Assembly: GCF_000585215.1 (NCBI RefSeq)
Contig: NZ_AONC01000028.1
Location: forward strand, 1-64,000
Length of the DNA stretch: 64,000 nt
From: Imhoffiella purpurea
GTDB taxonomy: Bacteria > Pseudomonadota > Gammaproteobacteria > Chromatiales > Chromatiaceae
Direction: 5' to 3'
In this document: one piece after another, positions 1-7,382 of the stretch
Layout: every line of letters begins with the position of its first letter
How positions within the stretch are numbered: the stretch's first letter is position 1
The notes under the pieces: generated by a model
Databases searched by the model: none
Told to the model about the DNA's origin: nothing
The model's input: the letters and a program-made list of their open reading frames with translations, nothing else
Translations under genes and position numbers: made by a program

Positions 1-74
1 CACGACGACAACGACCGCCACCCGCTCGACAACCCTATTTGACACCGCTGGCGGCATGAGTGTGGACCGGAGTT

Positions 75-467
75 ATGATCACCGCCATCAAGAAGCAACT
101 GGATAAAGCCAAGCTACACCGCTACTACCGCATGATTGAGGAGTTTAGGACCATAGATCCTGACATGCCTGTGCAACAGATAGCCACGTTCCTCTTCGTA
201 GCGACGCGAGAGGGATCCTCGGTCAAAGCGATCTCAGCCGGAACAGGACAGGTGTCCAGCAGCACCAGCAGAAACATAGCAGCACTGTCTAAATATCATC
301 GCCTGAACAAGCCAGGACTTGACCTGATCGAAGCCAGGGAGGATCCCGCAGACAGGAGGTATAAGACAGTCCACCTGACGCCGAAAGGACATATGTTTGC
401 CGAGAACCTAATCTACAAGATCGAAACCACAGAGGAAAAAGAGAAGGGTGAGTCAAAGGAGTTGTAG
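75..467 (+). CDS. MarR-like winged-helix DNA-binding protein of an integrated element
   Basis: A 130-residue protein with a winged-helix layout: an N-terminal helix, a recognition-helix region around residues 50-75 (ISAGTGQVSSSTSRNI), and a basic wing (REDPADRRYKTVHLTPKG) that matches the usual MarR wing pattern of D-x-R-x-x-x-x-x-L-T-x-x-G. The C-terminus is highly charged. It is likely a transcriptional regulator of the mobile element whose right end lies just downstream. The ATG at 75 follows GGAG. A GTG at 60 is also possible and would sit directly after a TGA at 57-59, suggesting coupling to a gene left of the window. Base composition is less GC-rich than the genes after 970. The regulated target is unknown. 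Confidence 0.65.
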   Translation: MITAIKKQLDKAKLHRYYRMIEEFRTIDPDMPVQQIATFLFVATREGSSVKAISAGTGQVSSSTSRNIAALSKYHRLNKPGLDLIEAREDPADRRYKTVHLTPKGHMFAENLIYKIETTEEKEKGESKEL

Positions 468-492
468 CGGATAAAGGAGGGGATACAGCAGG

Positions 493-577
493 TGGTAGCG
501 TCGCCCGGACTCGAACCGGGATGCCTTTCGGCGCAGCATTTTGAGTGCTGTGTGTCTACCAATTCCACCACGACGCC
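493..577 (-). tRNA. tRNA-Leu (anticodon CAA)
   Basis: Read on the minus strand, this 85-nt sequence folds as a class II tRNA. It has acceptor arms GGCGTCG and CGACGCT followed by A and an encoded CCA, T8G9, and a D-arm with GGTAGAC. The anticodon stem is CAGCA/TGCTG around loop CTCAAAA, giving anticodon CAA. It has a long variable arm and a T-arm CCCGG-TTCGAGT-CCGGG. It lies inside the left-hand element, about 290 bp before a 3' fragment of a different tRNA-Leu with the same anticodon loop. It therefore looks like a cargo tRNA. Confidence 0.93.
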
Positions 578-866
578 AAGAACAACAATCAGGAGGTGGC
601 CGATGGTAGAGATATTAACGATGCTCGTCAAGCAAACTGGTTGGGGGCGTATCCTACATCTTGATCCCAGCACAACCTACACTCGCTATCGGAGCGCATG
701 GACCGCAGTCATGGCCGTTCCCCGTCACTTCGTTGACTATCGGACCCCACGCCAAGCGCCACAGATGTGGCAATGTGGGCGCCTCAAGCCTCATACCGCC
801 ACGCGCCGAGACACCTAGGATACTGTTTTATATAATCTATTTCTCCAGACAAATCATGACATCAGA

Positions 867-922
867 CTCAAAAATCTGACGGTGGCGACATCGCGCCGGT
901 TCGAGTCCGGCTCCCGGTACCA
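867..922 (+). other. attR-like 3' fragment of a tRNA-Leu gene (element/chromosome junction)
   Basis: From the anticodon loop CTCAAAA onward this is the 3' half of a tRNA-Leu(CAA): anticodon 3' stem, variable arm CGGTG-GCGA-CATCG, T-arm GCCGG-TTCGAGT-CCGGC, acceptor 3' strand TCCCGGT, A and CCA. No matching 5' half (acceptor GCCGGGA-like, D-arm) occurs in the preceding 290 bp, and the bases just 5' (TCAGA) do not extend the tRNA. This is the expected footprint of tyrosine-recombinase integration with crossover in the anticodon loop. The intact tRNA would be at the other element end, left of the window. The stretch 578-866 holds no gene that I can support. Confidence 0.7.
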
Positions 923-933
923 TAATCCTCGAA

Positions 934-968
934 AGGGGGCGAAACCACTAAGTTTCGCCCCCTTTTTT
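934..968 (+). terminator. Rho-independent terminator of the tRNA-Leu unit
   Basis: AGGGGGCGAAA and TTTCGCCCCCT form an 11-bp stem around a short loop, followed by a run of six T. It follows the tRNA-Leu 3' fragment by 11 bases and faces the 3' end of the minus-strand gene at 973, so it may work in both directions. It is probably the original terminator of the host tRNA. Confidence 0.85.
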
Positions 969-972
969 CGTT

Positions 973-1662
973 TCAGCACGGAAGGCTCGGAAGCGAACGG
1001 CGCCGTTCGGAAGCGCGCCACAGCAGGTAGACCGCAAGGGCGAAACATCCTGTCCCGACCGCCGTCAAGGTCTGCTCGATCCAGTGCATCGCCATGGTCT
1101 TGGGGACGGCCATCGCGATCGGCTGGAGCGCGAAGATCATCCCGAGGTTGACCCCGAAGAGCAGAGCGATCATCCAGCGGCGCAGGTGCAGGCTCGCCCA
1201 AATGAGCTGGGCGCTGAGGATCAGATTGCCGAGGCTCGCCAGAACCAGGAGCGGCAGGAACCAACCGCGGGGAATCTCCCACAGCCATTGCCTGAGCGCC
1301 GCGACGAGGAAGGCGACCAGGATCGATGAAACCGCGAGACGCCAGCCTCCGATCGCGACATGCCCACGCAGATTGCGCGAGCTGGCCCAGACGGAAACGG
1401 CCAAGAGCGCAAAGCCGGGCGCCATCAAGGGAAACAGGGCCGCGGCCAACCAGGCGAGATCGGTCCCGGTCGATGCCGCGATGAGCTTCCACGATGCCTT
1501 CGAAAGACCTCCGGCAAACACCAGAGCGCCACCGGTCAGCGCCATGAGACGACGCTCGGGAAGCTGCAGTCCCACGAAACGGGACAGATACCAGAGCGCC
1601 GCGCCGGTCAGAAAGACCGGCACGAAATCATAAAGCGCGAGGGCGATCGAAAACTCCAGCAC
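973..1662 (-). CDS. Integral membrane protein of unknown function
   Basis: A 229-residue protein made almost entirely of hydrophobic stretches. About seven membrane segments are visible, separated by short basic loops such as RHLRRW-like and ERRRS sequences. The C-terminus is short and charged. No catalytic or transport motif is recognisable. The start is a GTG at 1662, ten bases after the stop of the upstream gene (1672), so it is probably translated by coupling in a two-gene operon. The family is not identified. The assignment as a real gene rests on the clean hydrophobic periodicity and on competing frames lacking any protein-like pattern. Confidence 0.6.
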   Translation of the reverse strand: MLEFSIALALYDFVPVFLTGAALWYLSRFVGLQLPERRLMALTGGALVFAGGLSKASWKLIAASTGTDLAWLAAALFPLMAPGFALLAVSVWASSRNLRGHVAIGGWRLAVSSILVAFLVAALRQWLWEIPRGWFLPLLVLASLGNLILSAQLIWASLHLRRWMIALLFGVNLGMIFALQPIAMAVPKTMAMHWIEQTLTAVGTGCFALAVYLLWRASERRRSLPSLPC

Positions 1663-1671
1663 CGAAGGTGG

Positions 1672-2118
1672 CTAGAGCTCGACCAGATCGGCGATCGACT
1701 TGTAGAAGAACTCGAGCCAGCGATCGCCGTCAGGGAAGTCCATCGACATGGGTCGCTGCCCGTCCGTATCTCGAACGCAGGTGAAGACCGGCGAGCCGTC
1801 CGGCTTGAGCGTCACCTCGAAACGCAGATAGCCTTGAGGCACGGCCAGCTTCAGTCCATAGGGCGCTTCCCGGGGGCCGAGCATGCCGACGAGCAAGACT
1901 CTCACCCGATCGTCGCGCCGATGGTAGTCGCGCGGCCAAATCTGCTTGAGGATCGAAATTCGAACGAACTCGTTCTCGACGTCCTTGAAGGCGCGAATGA
2001 GCGGCGCGGCGATCTGGGCACAGGACTCGTATTTCCTACGCGTCTTGACATCGGAATCTTGCGCCGTCAAGGCGCTCTCTTGCGCGAGCTCGCGCAGTTT
2101 CTGGAGGGTTTGATTCAT
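1672..2118 (-). CDS. Hypothetical soluble protein
   Basis: A 148-residue protein. The first ~60 residues are helical and charged (QKLRELAQESALTAQDSD, then a KTRRKYESC segment). The second half is beta-rich with Gly/Pro turns and ends in an aromatic helix (WLEFFYKSIADLVEL). There is no signal peptide and no membrane segment. It is probably co-transcribed with the membrane protein gene at 973-1662, whose start lies ten bases downstream. I do not recognise the family and assign no function. Confidence 0.55.
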   Translation of the reverse strand: MNQTLQKLRELAQESALTAQDSDVKTRRKYESCAQIAAPLIRAFKDVENEFVRISILKQIWPRDYHRRDDRVRVLLVGMLGPREAPYGLKLAVPQGYLRFEVTLKPDGSPVFTCVRDTDGQRPMSMDFPDGDRWLEFFYKSIADLVEL

Positions 2119-2226
2119 ATCGACTTACCAAAAACCAAACGGGTGACACCCTTGGCGACAAACACCTGAAGACCGCAGCAGACGCGAGCGCGAACGGGGC
2201 AGACTCCCTGAGACAGGCGTCCTAAA

Positions 2227-3024
2227 TCAAGGAATGCGGCTCGTGTCCAGCTCGAACATCGGCCGACTCTCAGGACCGATATCGTGCAGGGCCGGATTCA
2301 GCAGCCGAACATCCAGCGTAGGCTTGACTTTCAAGGACAGAAGCGATGGATCGAGATATTTTTTCAGCAGACGCCGCGAGTTGCGGTTATACCGCATGCC
2401 GCGAAGCGCCTGTACCTGGCGCAAGGCATCCTGTGTCGGCGCGGTCCCGCCATGTCGGCGATAGTTCCTGATCACGGCCTCGGTGTAGTTGAGCGTCTCG
2501 AGGTAGGTGACCCGGCTGTTGGTCCGGTCCACCACACCCTCCCCGGCGTTGTAGGCCATGATCACACGACCGTAGTCGTTCTCGTATTTTCTCAATAGCC
2601 GCTTCAGGTGACGCGTTCCCGTACGCAGGTTGACCTCGGGATCGAACAGACGCTCCGGGGAGGTCACTCCATAATCGGCCGCCGTCGCCGGCATCAGCTG
2701 CATCAGCCCAATCGCGCCGGCCCCCGATACCGCATGGGCATTATAGTTGGACTCGGCCACGACCACCGCCCGGACCAGGGCCGTTTCGACCTTATAGCTA
2801 GAGGCGATTCCCGGAATCATGGCATCGACCTGAGCCCGACTCGGCCGAGCCCGATTCGGTGGCTTCGGCAGGACGGACTCGGACGAAGCTGCCGCCCCCT
2901 CGCTCCGCGAGGCGGCAGCAGGCTTGTCCGATCCAGCGGATGGAGAGGCCATCGCCTGGCCCCATCCAACCCCCGATGGAATCAGACAACAAGCGAGCGT
3001 AATAGCCAGATGCGATTTAACCAT
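2227..3024 (-). CDS. Lytic transglycosylase (SLT domain, family 1)
   Basis: Periplasmic murein-cleaving enzyme that forms 1,6-anhydromuropeptides. A signal peptide covers roughly residues 1-26 (ends GQAMA). A low-complexity Ser/Ala/Pro linker follows, then the SLT domain. The catalytic Glu is in VVVAESNYNAHAVSGAGAIG, followed by LMQLMPATA and the conserved AYNAGEGVV and Tyr-rich segment (TYLETLNYTEAVIRNY). I start at the ATG at 3024, which gives a proper signal peptide. A start at 3054 would add ten residues before it. The C-terminal ~60 residues lie outside the SLT fold and are of unknown role. Confidence 0.88.
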   Translation of the reverse strand: MVKSHLAITLACCLIPSGVGWGQAMASPSAGSDKPAAASRSEGAAASSESVLPKPPNRARPSRAQVDAMIPGIASSYKVETALVRAVVVAESNYNAHAVSGAGAIGLMQLMPATAADYGVTSPERLFDPEVNLRTGTRHLKRLLRKYENDYGRVIMAYNAGEGVVDRTNSRVTYLETLNYTEAVIRNYRRHGGTAPTQDALRQVQALRGMRYNRNSRRLLKKYLDPSLLSLKVKPTLDVRLLNPALHDIGPESRPMFELDTSRIP

Positions 3025-3163
3025 GAAGTAAACAACCCTTGTGCGCCGATCCATCTACAGCAGGTACGACCGCCAAACGATGAGTTTTGCATGTGACGAC
3101 AGTCTTCACCACAATTCAAGCAAGGCGTGACGATTTGAAACGATGAGCAACAACGACCAAGCG

Positions 3164-3814
3164 ATGAACGCCAAGACACGCCGGCTCATCTTCGAGCGCC
3201 TCCGTGCGGCCAATCCCGATCCACGCACCGAACTGGTCTATGACAGCACCTTCGAGCTGCTGATCGCCGTGATCCTCTCGGCGCAGGCGACCGACCGCAG
3301 CGTCAACCAGGCCACCGCCGGACTCTTTGCCGAGGCCGATACGCCCGAGGCCATGATCGCGCTGGGCGAAGAGGGGCTCAAGCGACACATCCGCACCATC
3401 GGCCTGTTCAACACCAAGGCCAGGAACATCCTGAAGACCTGCGAAGCCCTGCTCGCCAATCATGACGGCCAGGTCCCACGTGATCGCAAGGCACTGGAGG
3501 CACTTCCAGGCGTCGGGCGCAAAACGGCGAACGTGGTGCTGAACACGGCCTTCGGGGAGCCTACCATGGCGGTCGACACCCATATCTTCCGGGTCGCCAA
3601 CCGCACTCGAATCGCCGAAGGCAAGACGCCCCTGGCCGTCGAACGGGCACTCCTGAGCAACGTGCCCGAGGAATTCCTGCAGGATGCCCACCATTGGCTC
3701 ATTCTGCACGGACGCTATACCTGCCTCGCCCGCAAACCGCGCTGCGCCGCGTGTCTTATCGAGGATCTGTGCGAATACAGCGATAAGACGGCCCCCAGCC
3801 CCGACGCCAACTAG
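3164..3814 (+). CDS. nth: Endonuclease III
   Basis: Base-excision-repair DNA glycosylase/AP lyase that removes oxidised pyrimidines. The helix-hairpin-helix is visible as LPGVGRKTANVVL with the catalytic Lys in GRKTAN. The catalytic Asp is in the VDTHIFRV segment. The [4Fe-4S] motif C-x6-C-x2-C-x5-C is present at the C-terminus (CLARKPRCAACLIEDLC). The start at 3164 (MNAKTRR) aligns with the family N-terminus and gives 216 residues, close to the E. coli length of 211. An in-frame ATG at 3143 would add seven residues. It is divergent from the lytic transglycosylase gene. Confidence 0.96.
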   Translation: MNAKTRRLIFERLRAANPDPRTELVYDSTFELLIAVILSAQATDRSVNQATAGLFAEADTPEAMIALGEEGLKRHIRTIGLFNTKARNILKTCEALLANHDGQVPRDRKALEALPGVGRKTANVVLNTAFGEPTMAVDTHIFRVANRTRIAEGKTPLAVERALLSNVPEEFLQDAHHWLILHGRYTCLARKPRCAACLIEDLCEYSDKTAPSPDAN

Positions 3815-3833
3815 CCATCGGAACACCCTCATC

Positions 3834-4274
3834 ATGCTTTCCGCCGACAGACAGACCCACAGACGCATCTTCATCCAGGCCTGGCGCAAGGCCAGGCAGT
3901 CCGAGCCACTGGAGCCGCTGGAACGCCAGATCGTCGAGATCCTGCAGAGGCACCCGGAATACCAGGGCTTGCTCGAGACCGAGGACGCCACCCTGGACAA
4001 GGACTTTCTCCCTCAGCAAGGCGAAACCAATCCATTTCTCCACCTGGGCCTGCACCTGGCGATCCTCGAGCAGATCAGCATCGACCAGCCCGCCGGCATC
4101 CGCCAAGGCTACCTCGACCTGGCACAGGGTCTGGGCGATGCCCATCAGGCCGAACATCGCATCATGGAATGCCTGGCCAACGCGCTATGGAGGCTCCAGC
4201 ACGACCAAGGTCCCTTCGACGAGGGCGACTATCTCGCCTGCATCGCCGCGGCCAAGTCGCGCAAACACCCCTGA
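3834..4274 (+). CDS. DUF1841 family protein
   Basis: A 146-residue soluble protein matching the DUF1841 pattern: an N-terminal MLSADRQTHRRIFIQAWRK segment, then an HPEYQ element, then the conserved NPFLHLGLHLAI core, and a C-terminal helix containing EHRIMECLANALW. It begins 20 bases after nth and is probably in the same transcript, an arrangement common in gammaproteobacteria. It has no known biochemical function. The start at 3834 was chosen because residues upstream of it in the same frame have no family similarity and would overlap nth. Confidence 0.85.
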   Translation: MLSADRQTHRRIFIQAWRKARQSEPLEPLERQIVEILQRHPEYQGLLETEDATLDKDFLPQQGETNPFLHLGLHLAILEQISIDQPAGIRQGYLDLAQGLGDAHQAEHRIMECLANALWRLQHDQGPFDEGDYLACIAAAKSRKHP

Positions 4275-4432
4275 GATCACATTTGCGTGACGGGGCTGTT
4301 ACACTCGATCCCAACGGCAAGCGTCTCGTTCGGAACGCGATCGAAGTCCATCACATGGCCGGAACCTGACGCCCCGTTATCGTCACGTCCGGCAATGCCG
4401 GGACAGGACACAACGCACGAGGAAGATGACCT

Positions 4433-4861
4433 ATGCCGACTTGGATACTGGTTGCAGACAACAGCCGCGCCCGCATCTTCGCCGCCGAGAAGGCGGCGGG
4501 TTCCATCCAAGAAATCAGCACGCTGACCTTCCCCGAAGGCAGGCTGCACGAGGGGGATCTCATCAGCGACAAGGGAGGTCGCAGCCACAGCCCATCCGGG
4601 GCCAACGCCATCAATGCGGACGGCGCGCACAAACAGGACAACGCGGAGCGATTCGCCGGTCTGATCTGCGACGACCTCGAGGCAGCACGCAACCAAGGAC
4701 GCTTCAGCAAGCTCTACATCCTCGCCTCGCCCTCATTGCTCGGACTGTTGCGCAAGCACCAATCCGCCCCTCTCAAGCAAATGATTGCCGGCGAATTCGA
4801 CAAGAACCTCACCACTCAAGCACCCGAAGCCATCCGCAAGCACCTGCCGGATTTCCTCTGA
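4433..4861 (+). CDS. Host attachment family protein (Host_attach domain)
   Basis: A 142-residue single-domain protein with the family signature: start MPTWILVADNSRARIF, a variable middle (GGRSHSPSGANA), then FAGLICDDLEAARNQGRFSKLYILASPSLLGLLR and a terminal KNLTTQAPEAIRKHLP. The family was named from a plant-attachment phenotype in Agrobacterium, but its biochemical role is unclear. The fold resembles the eRF1/Pelota middle domain. It has no signal peptide. RBS-like GAGGAA lies nine bases before the ATG. It is monocistronic, 148 bp ahead of sthA. Confidence 0.85.
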   Translation: MPTWILVADNSRARIFAAEKAAGSIQEISTLTFPEGRLHEGDLISDKGGRSHSPSGANAINADGAHKQDNAERFAGLICDDLEAARNQGRFSKLYILASPSLLGLLRKHQSAPLKQMIAGEFDKNLTTQAPEAIRKHLPDFL

Positions 4862-5009
4862 CAGGAAGGTTCGATCGGCGCAGGGATGCGCCCGCCATCG
4901 ATCCGATCCCCTCCTCGCCTGGCAAGACTCGCGTCGCTGTCGCCCGCGGCCAGCCCGAAAAACCTATGTTAATCTAATCGTTCATTGAAAGATCCAAGGT
5001 CCGAGACGC

Positions 5010-6407
5010 ATGGTCACGAAAGAATACGACACGATCGTCATTGGAACGGGGCCAGGCGGCGAAGGCGCGGCCATGAAGCTCGCCAAGACGGGACAGCGCG
5101 TCGCCGTGATCGAGGCCCATGATGCCGTCGGCGGCGGCTGCACCCATTGGGGCACGATCCCCAGCAAGGCGCTGCGGCACTCGATTCAGATGCTGGCGGA
5201 CTATCGGCGCAACCCGCTCTTCCAGCACACCCAGCATCAGGTCGAGGTCGAATTCCCCGATCTGCTGAGGGCGGCCGACGACGTCATCAGCACCCAGGTC
5301 CGGACCCGCTTCCGGCATTACCGCCGCAACCGTGTCGACGTCATCTTCGGACGCGCCCGTTTCCTGACCCCGGAGATCATCGAGGTCAAGGCAACCGCAG
5401 GCACGTCCGAGCAGCTGCGCGGCGGCCATTTCGTCATCGCGACCGGATCGCGCCCCTATCATCCGCCCGACCTGGATTTCAGCCACCCCCGGATTCGCGA
5501 CAGCGATTCGGTCCTCTCGCTCGAGCACACGCCCAAATCCGTCACCATCTATGGTGCCGGAGTGATCGGATGCGAATACGCCTCCATCCTCGGCTCGCTC
5601 GACGTCAAGGTGAATCTGGTCAACAACCGCGATCGGCTGCTGTCCTATCTGGACGACGAGATCACGGACGCCCTGAGCTACCACCTGCGCCAGCAGGGCG
5701 TCGTCATCCGCAACGACGAGACCTACGAACGGGTGGAGGCGGATGACGAGGGCGTGGTGCTCCATTGCTGCTCGGGCAAGAAATTCCGGACCGAGATCCT
5801 GCTGTGGGCCAACGGACGCACCGGGAACACCCTGGACATGGGACTCGAGGAGATCGGCCTGGTCCCGAACGGACGCGGCCAGCTGGAGGTCAACGCCAGC
5901 TATCAGACCGCCCATCCGCATATCTATGCGGTCGGCGACGTGGTCGGCGCGCCCTCGCTCGCCAGCGCCAGTTACGATCAGGGGCGCTTCGTCGGGGCGC
6001 ACATCGCCGACGGAAGCTGCGACTGGTCGCTGATCGAGGAATTCCCGACAGGAATCTATACGGTCCCCGAGATCAGCTCCATCGGCCGTACCGAGCGCGA
6101 GCTGACCGCCGCCCAGATCCCCTACGAGGTGGCCCAGGCGGACTTCAAGACCATCGCCCGCGCCCAGATCACCGGACATACGGTCGGGATGCTCAAGCTG
6201 CTCTTCCATCGCGAGACGCTGGAGATCCTGGGCATCCACTGCTTCGGCGAGCAGGCCGCCGAGATCGTCCACATCGGTCAGGCGATCATGTCGCAGCCTG
6301 GGGAGTGCAACAACATCCGCTATTTCACCGAAACGACCTTCAACTACCCCACCATGGCCGAGGCCTATCGCGTCGCCGCGCTCAACGGGCTGAACCGGCT
6401 CTTCTGA
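5010..6407 (+). CDS. sthA: Soluble pyridine nucleotide transhydrogenase
   Basis: A 465-residue FAD flavoprotein that transfers hydride between NADPH and NAD+. The N-terminal FAD Rossmann motif is [10 protein letters not shown]. The active-site region reads [13 protein letters not shown]: Cys44 is kept but the second redox Cys of the disulfide reductase family is Thr49, as expected for SthA rather than dihydrolipoamide dehydrogenase. A second Rossmann motif ([11 protein letters not shown]) binds NAD(P), followed by a [13 protein letters not shown] segment and a C-terminal dimerisation domain ending [21 protein letters not shown]. Length matches the E. coli protein (466). Confidence 0.96.
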   Translation: MVTKEYDTIVIGTGPGGEGAAMKLAKTGQRVAVIEAHDAVGGGCTHWGTIPSKALRHSIQMLADYRRNPLFQHTQHQVEVEFPDLLRAADDVISTQVRTRFRHYRRNRVDVIFGRARFLTPEIIEVKATAGTSEQLRGGHFVIATGSRPYHPPDLDFSHPRIRDSDSVLSLEHTPKSVTIYGAGVIGCEYASILGSLDVKVNLVNNRDRLLSYLDDEITDALSYHLRQQGVVIRNDETYERVEADDEGVVLHCCSGKKFRTEILLWANGRTGNTLDMGLEEIGLVPNGRGQLEVNASYQTAHPHIYAVGDVVGAPSLASASYDQGRFVGAHIADGSCDWSLIEEFPTGIYTVPEISSIGRTERELTAAQIPYEVAQADFKTIARAQITGHTVGMLKLLFHRETLEILGIHCFGEQAAEIVHIGQAIMSQPGECNNIRYFTETTFNYPTMAEAYRVAALNGLNRLF

Positions 6408-6472
6408 CCCGAGCGTCCGAGACGAGAGACCTGCGGCATCCCAATCGGTGCATCCGAGACAGGCGCATGGTG

Positions 6473-6500
6473 TTGCTAATTCAGAAATCTCTTATATACT
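6473..6500 (+). promoter_or_regulatory. Candidate sigma-70 promoter for the PEMP-repeat protein gene
   Basis: TTGCTA at 6473-6478 and TATACT at 6495-6500 are separated by 16 bp. They would start transcription near 6507 and give a leader of about 180 nt before the ATG at 6687. The match is good at -10 and fair at -35. There is no other gene between sthA and 6687. Confidence 0.55.
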
Positions 6501-6510
6501 GATCGCCTAA

Positions 6511-6529
6511 TCGACTCGGCCCGAGTCGA
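6511..6529. promoter_or_regulatory. Perfect 9-bp palindrome at the predicted transcription start
   Basis: TCGACTCGG, one central C, then CCGAGTCGA. It sits 10 bp after the -10 box, at the likely transcription start, so it could be an operator or form a 5' hairpin on the mRNA that stabilises an abundant transcript. No T-run follows, so a terminator is unlikely. Confidence 0.45.
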
Positions 6530-6686
6530 GACCCATGCCGAAGAACCCGTTCGACCCGATCCACCGAACTCGGTGTCAGGATCGCAAAACGGGCTGGCCC
6601 TCAGGAATCATTGAAACGACAACGGATGTCGCATGGCTGGTTGCCCGCTTTTCAATCGAATTTCAATTAGCATCAAGGTGTGTCCC

Positions 6687-7277
6687 ATGACCAAGCTTCA
6701 TCTCGCCTCCGTTATCGCCCTCGCTGCCGCATCCACGACCGCGAGCGCCTGGTACGCCCTGCCGCCCTACGCCGTTGCGCCGGCCATGACCCCCGAGCAG
6801 CAGCTGGAAGTCGTCGAGCAACAGAAGGCCATGATGGAGCAGCAGGCCAAGGCGTTCGAGCAGGCCATGGAGGCCCAGCGCCAGTTCGCGGAGCAGCAGG
6901 CCGACTACTTCAAGCCGTTCGCCCAGAACCCCGAGACGCTCGGCTTCCCCGGCCATCCCTACGGAGCCGCTCCGGCCTTCCCAGAAATGCCCCCCATGCC
7001 CGAGCTGGGTCAGTACCCCGCATTCCCCGAGATGCCGGAAATGCCCGAGTTCGGCCAGTATCCTGAAATGCCCAAGGCCCCTGAATTCGGCAAGGCGCCC
7101 GAGCTGCCGGCCGCCGTTCAGAAGCGCATCGAGGAGATGGACGCCTACCGCGCCCAGGCCAAGCAGCGCATGGAAGAGAAGCGCGCCGCGTTCAAACAGA
7201 TGAGCGAGCAGCGTCGCGCCATGCACCCGGCCCCTCGTTTCGATCGCGCCCCGGCCGCCGACAGCAGCAAGGGTTGA
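6687..7277 (+). CDS. Secreted coiled-coil/PEMP-repeat protein, possible sulfur globule protein SgpD-like
   Basis: A 196-residue protein with a clear Sec signal peptide (residues 1-21, cut after TASA). Residues ~35-75 form a Gln/Glu/Met-rich coiled coil (EQQKAMMEQQAKAFEQAMEA). A Pro-rich middle follows with repeated PEMP, PEFG and GQYP units at ~100-150, then a second charged helix to ~185. There is no enzyme motif. Size (about 22 kDa mature), periplasmic export and coiled-coil content recall SgpD, the fourth sulfur globule protein described in Allochromatium vinosum, but I match this from memory of its properties, not by alignment. Its own promoter and terminator bracket the gene. RBS AAGGTG precedes the ATG. 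Confidence 0.6.
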   Translation: MTKLHLASVIALAAASTTASAWYALPPYAVAPAMTPEQQLEVVEQQKAMMEQQAKAFEQAMEAQRQFAEQQADYFKPFAQNPETLGFPGHPYGAAPAFPEMPPMPELGQYPAFPEMPEMPEFGQYPEMPKAPEFGKAPELPAAVQKRIEEMDAYRAQAKQRMEEKRAAFKQMSEQRRAMHPAPRFDRAPAADSSKG

Positions 7278-7317
7278 TCCCGACCCCACACCCTAAAGGG
7301 TGTATGGCTTTAGAGAG

Positions 7318-7349
7318 GCACAGGACCCCGCTTCGGCGGGGCTCTGTGC
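7318..7349 (+). terminator. GC-rich hairpin terminator after the PEMP-repeat gene
   Basis: GCACAG..CCCCGC, loop TTCG, GCGGGG..CTGTGC gives a long stem with a two-base internal mismatch and a UUCG tetraloop. The T-run is poor. A smaller perfect hairpin (ACACCC-TAAA-GGGTGT) lies just before it at 7288-7303. It ends between this gene and the convergent gshA. Confidence 0.65.
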
Positions 7350-7382
7350 GTTCCGGGGCGGCCAAAATGACAAGAGCGAACA

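Noticed and set aside
1-112. Open frames before the MarR-like gene (e.g. ending at 57-59 and running to ~112)
   Set aside because: They enter from outside the window and none is long enough to identify. A truncated upstream gene is likely, but the frame cannot be chosen.
867-922. Split tRNA-Leu with a group I intron, the fragment being the 3' exon
   Set aside because: No 5' exon (acceptor, D-arm) is in the upstream 300 bp and no intron core is apparent. Integration explains it better.
1084-2169. Long plus-strand ORFs opposite the two unknown genes at 973-2118
   Set aside because: Arg/Gln/His-rich composition typical of antisense frames in GC-rich DNA; the minus-strand frames look like proteins.
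5010-6407. Dihydrolipoamide dehydrogenase or mercuric reductase
   Set aside because: The second redox Cys is Thr and the [10 protein letters not shown] motif is that of SthA.
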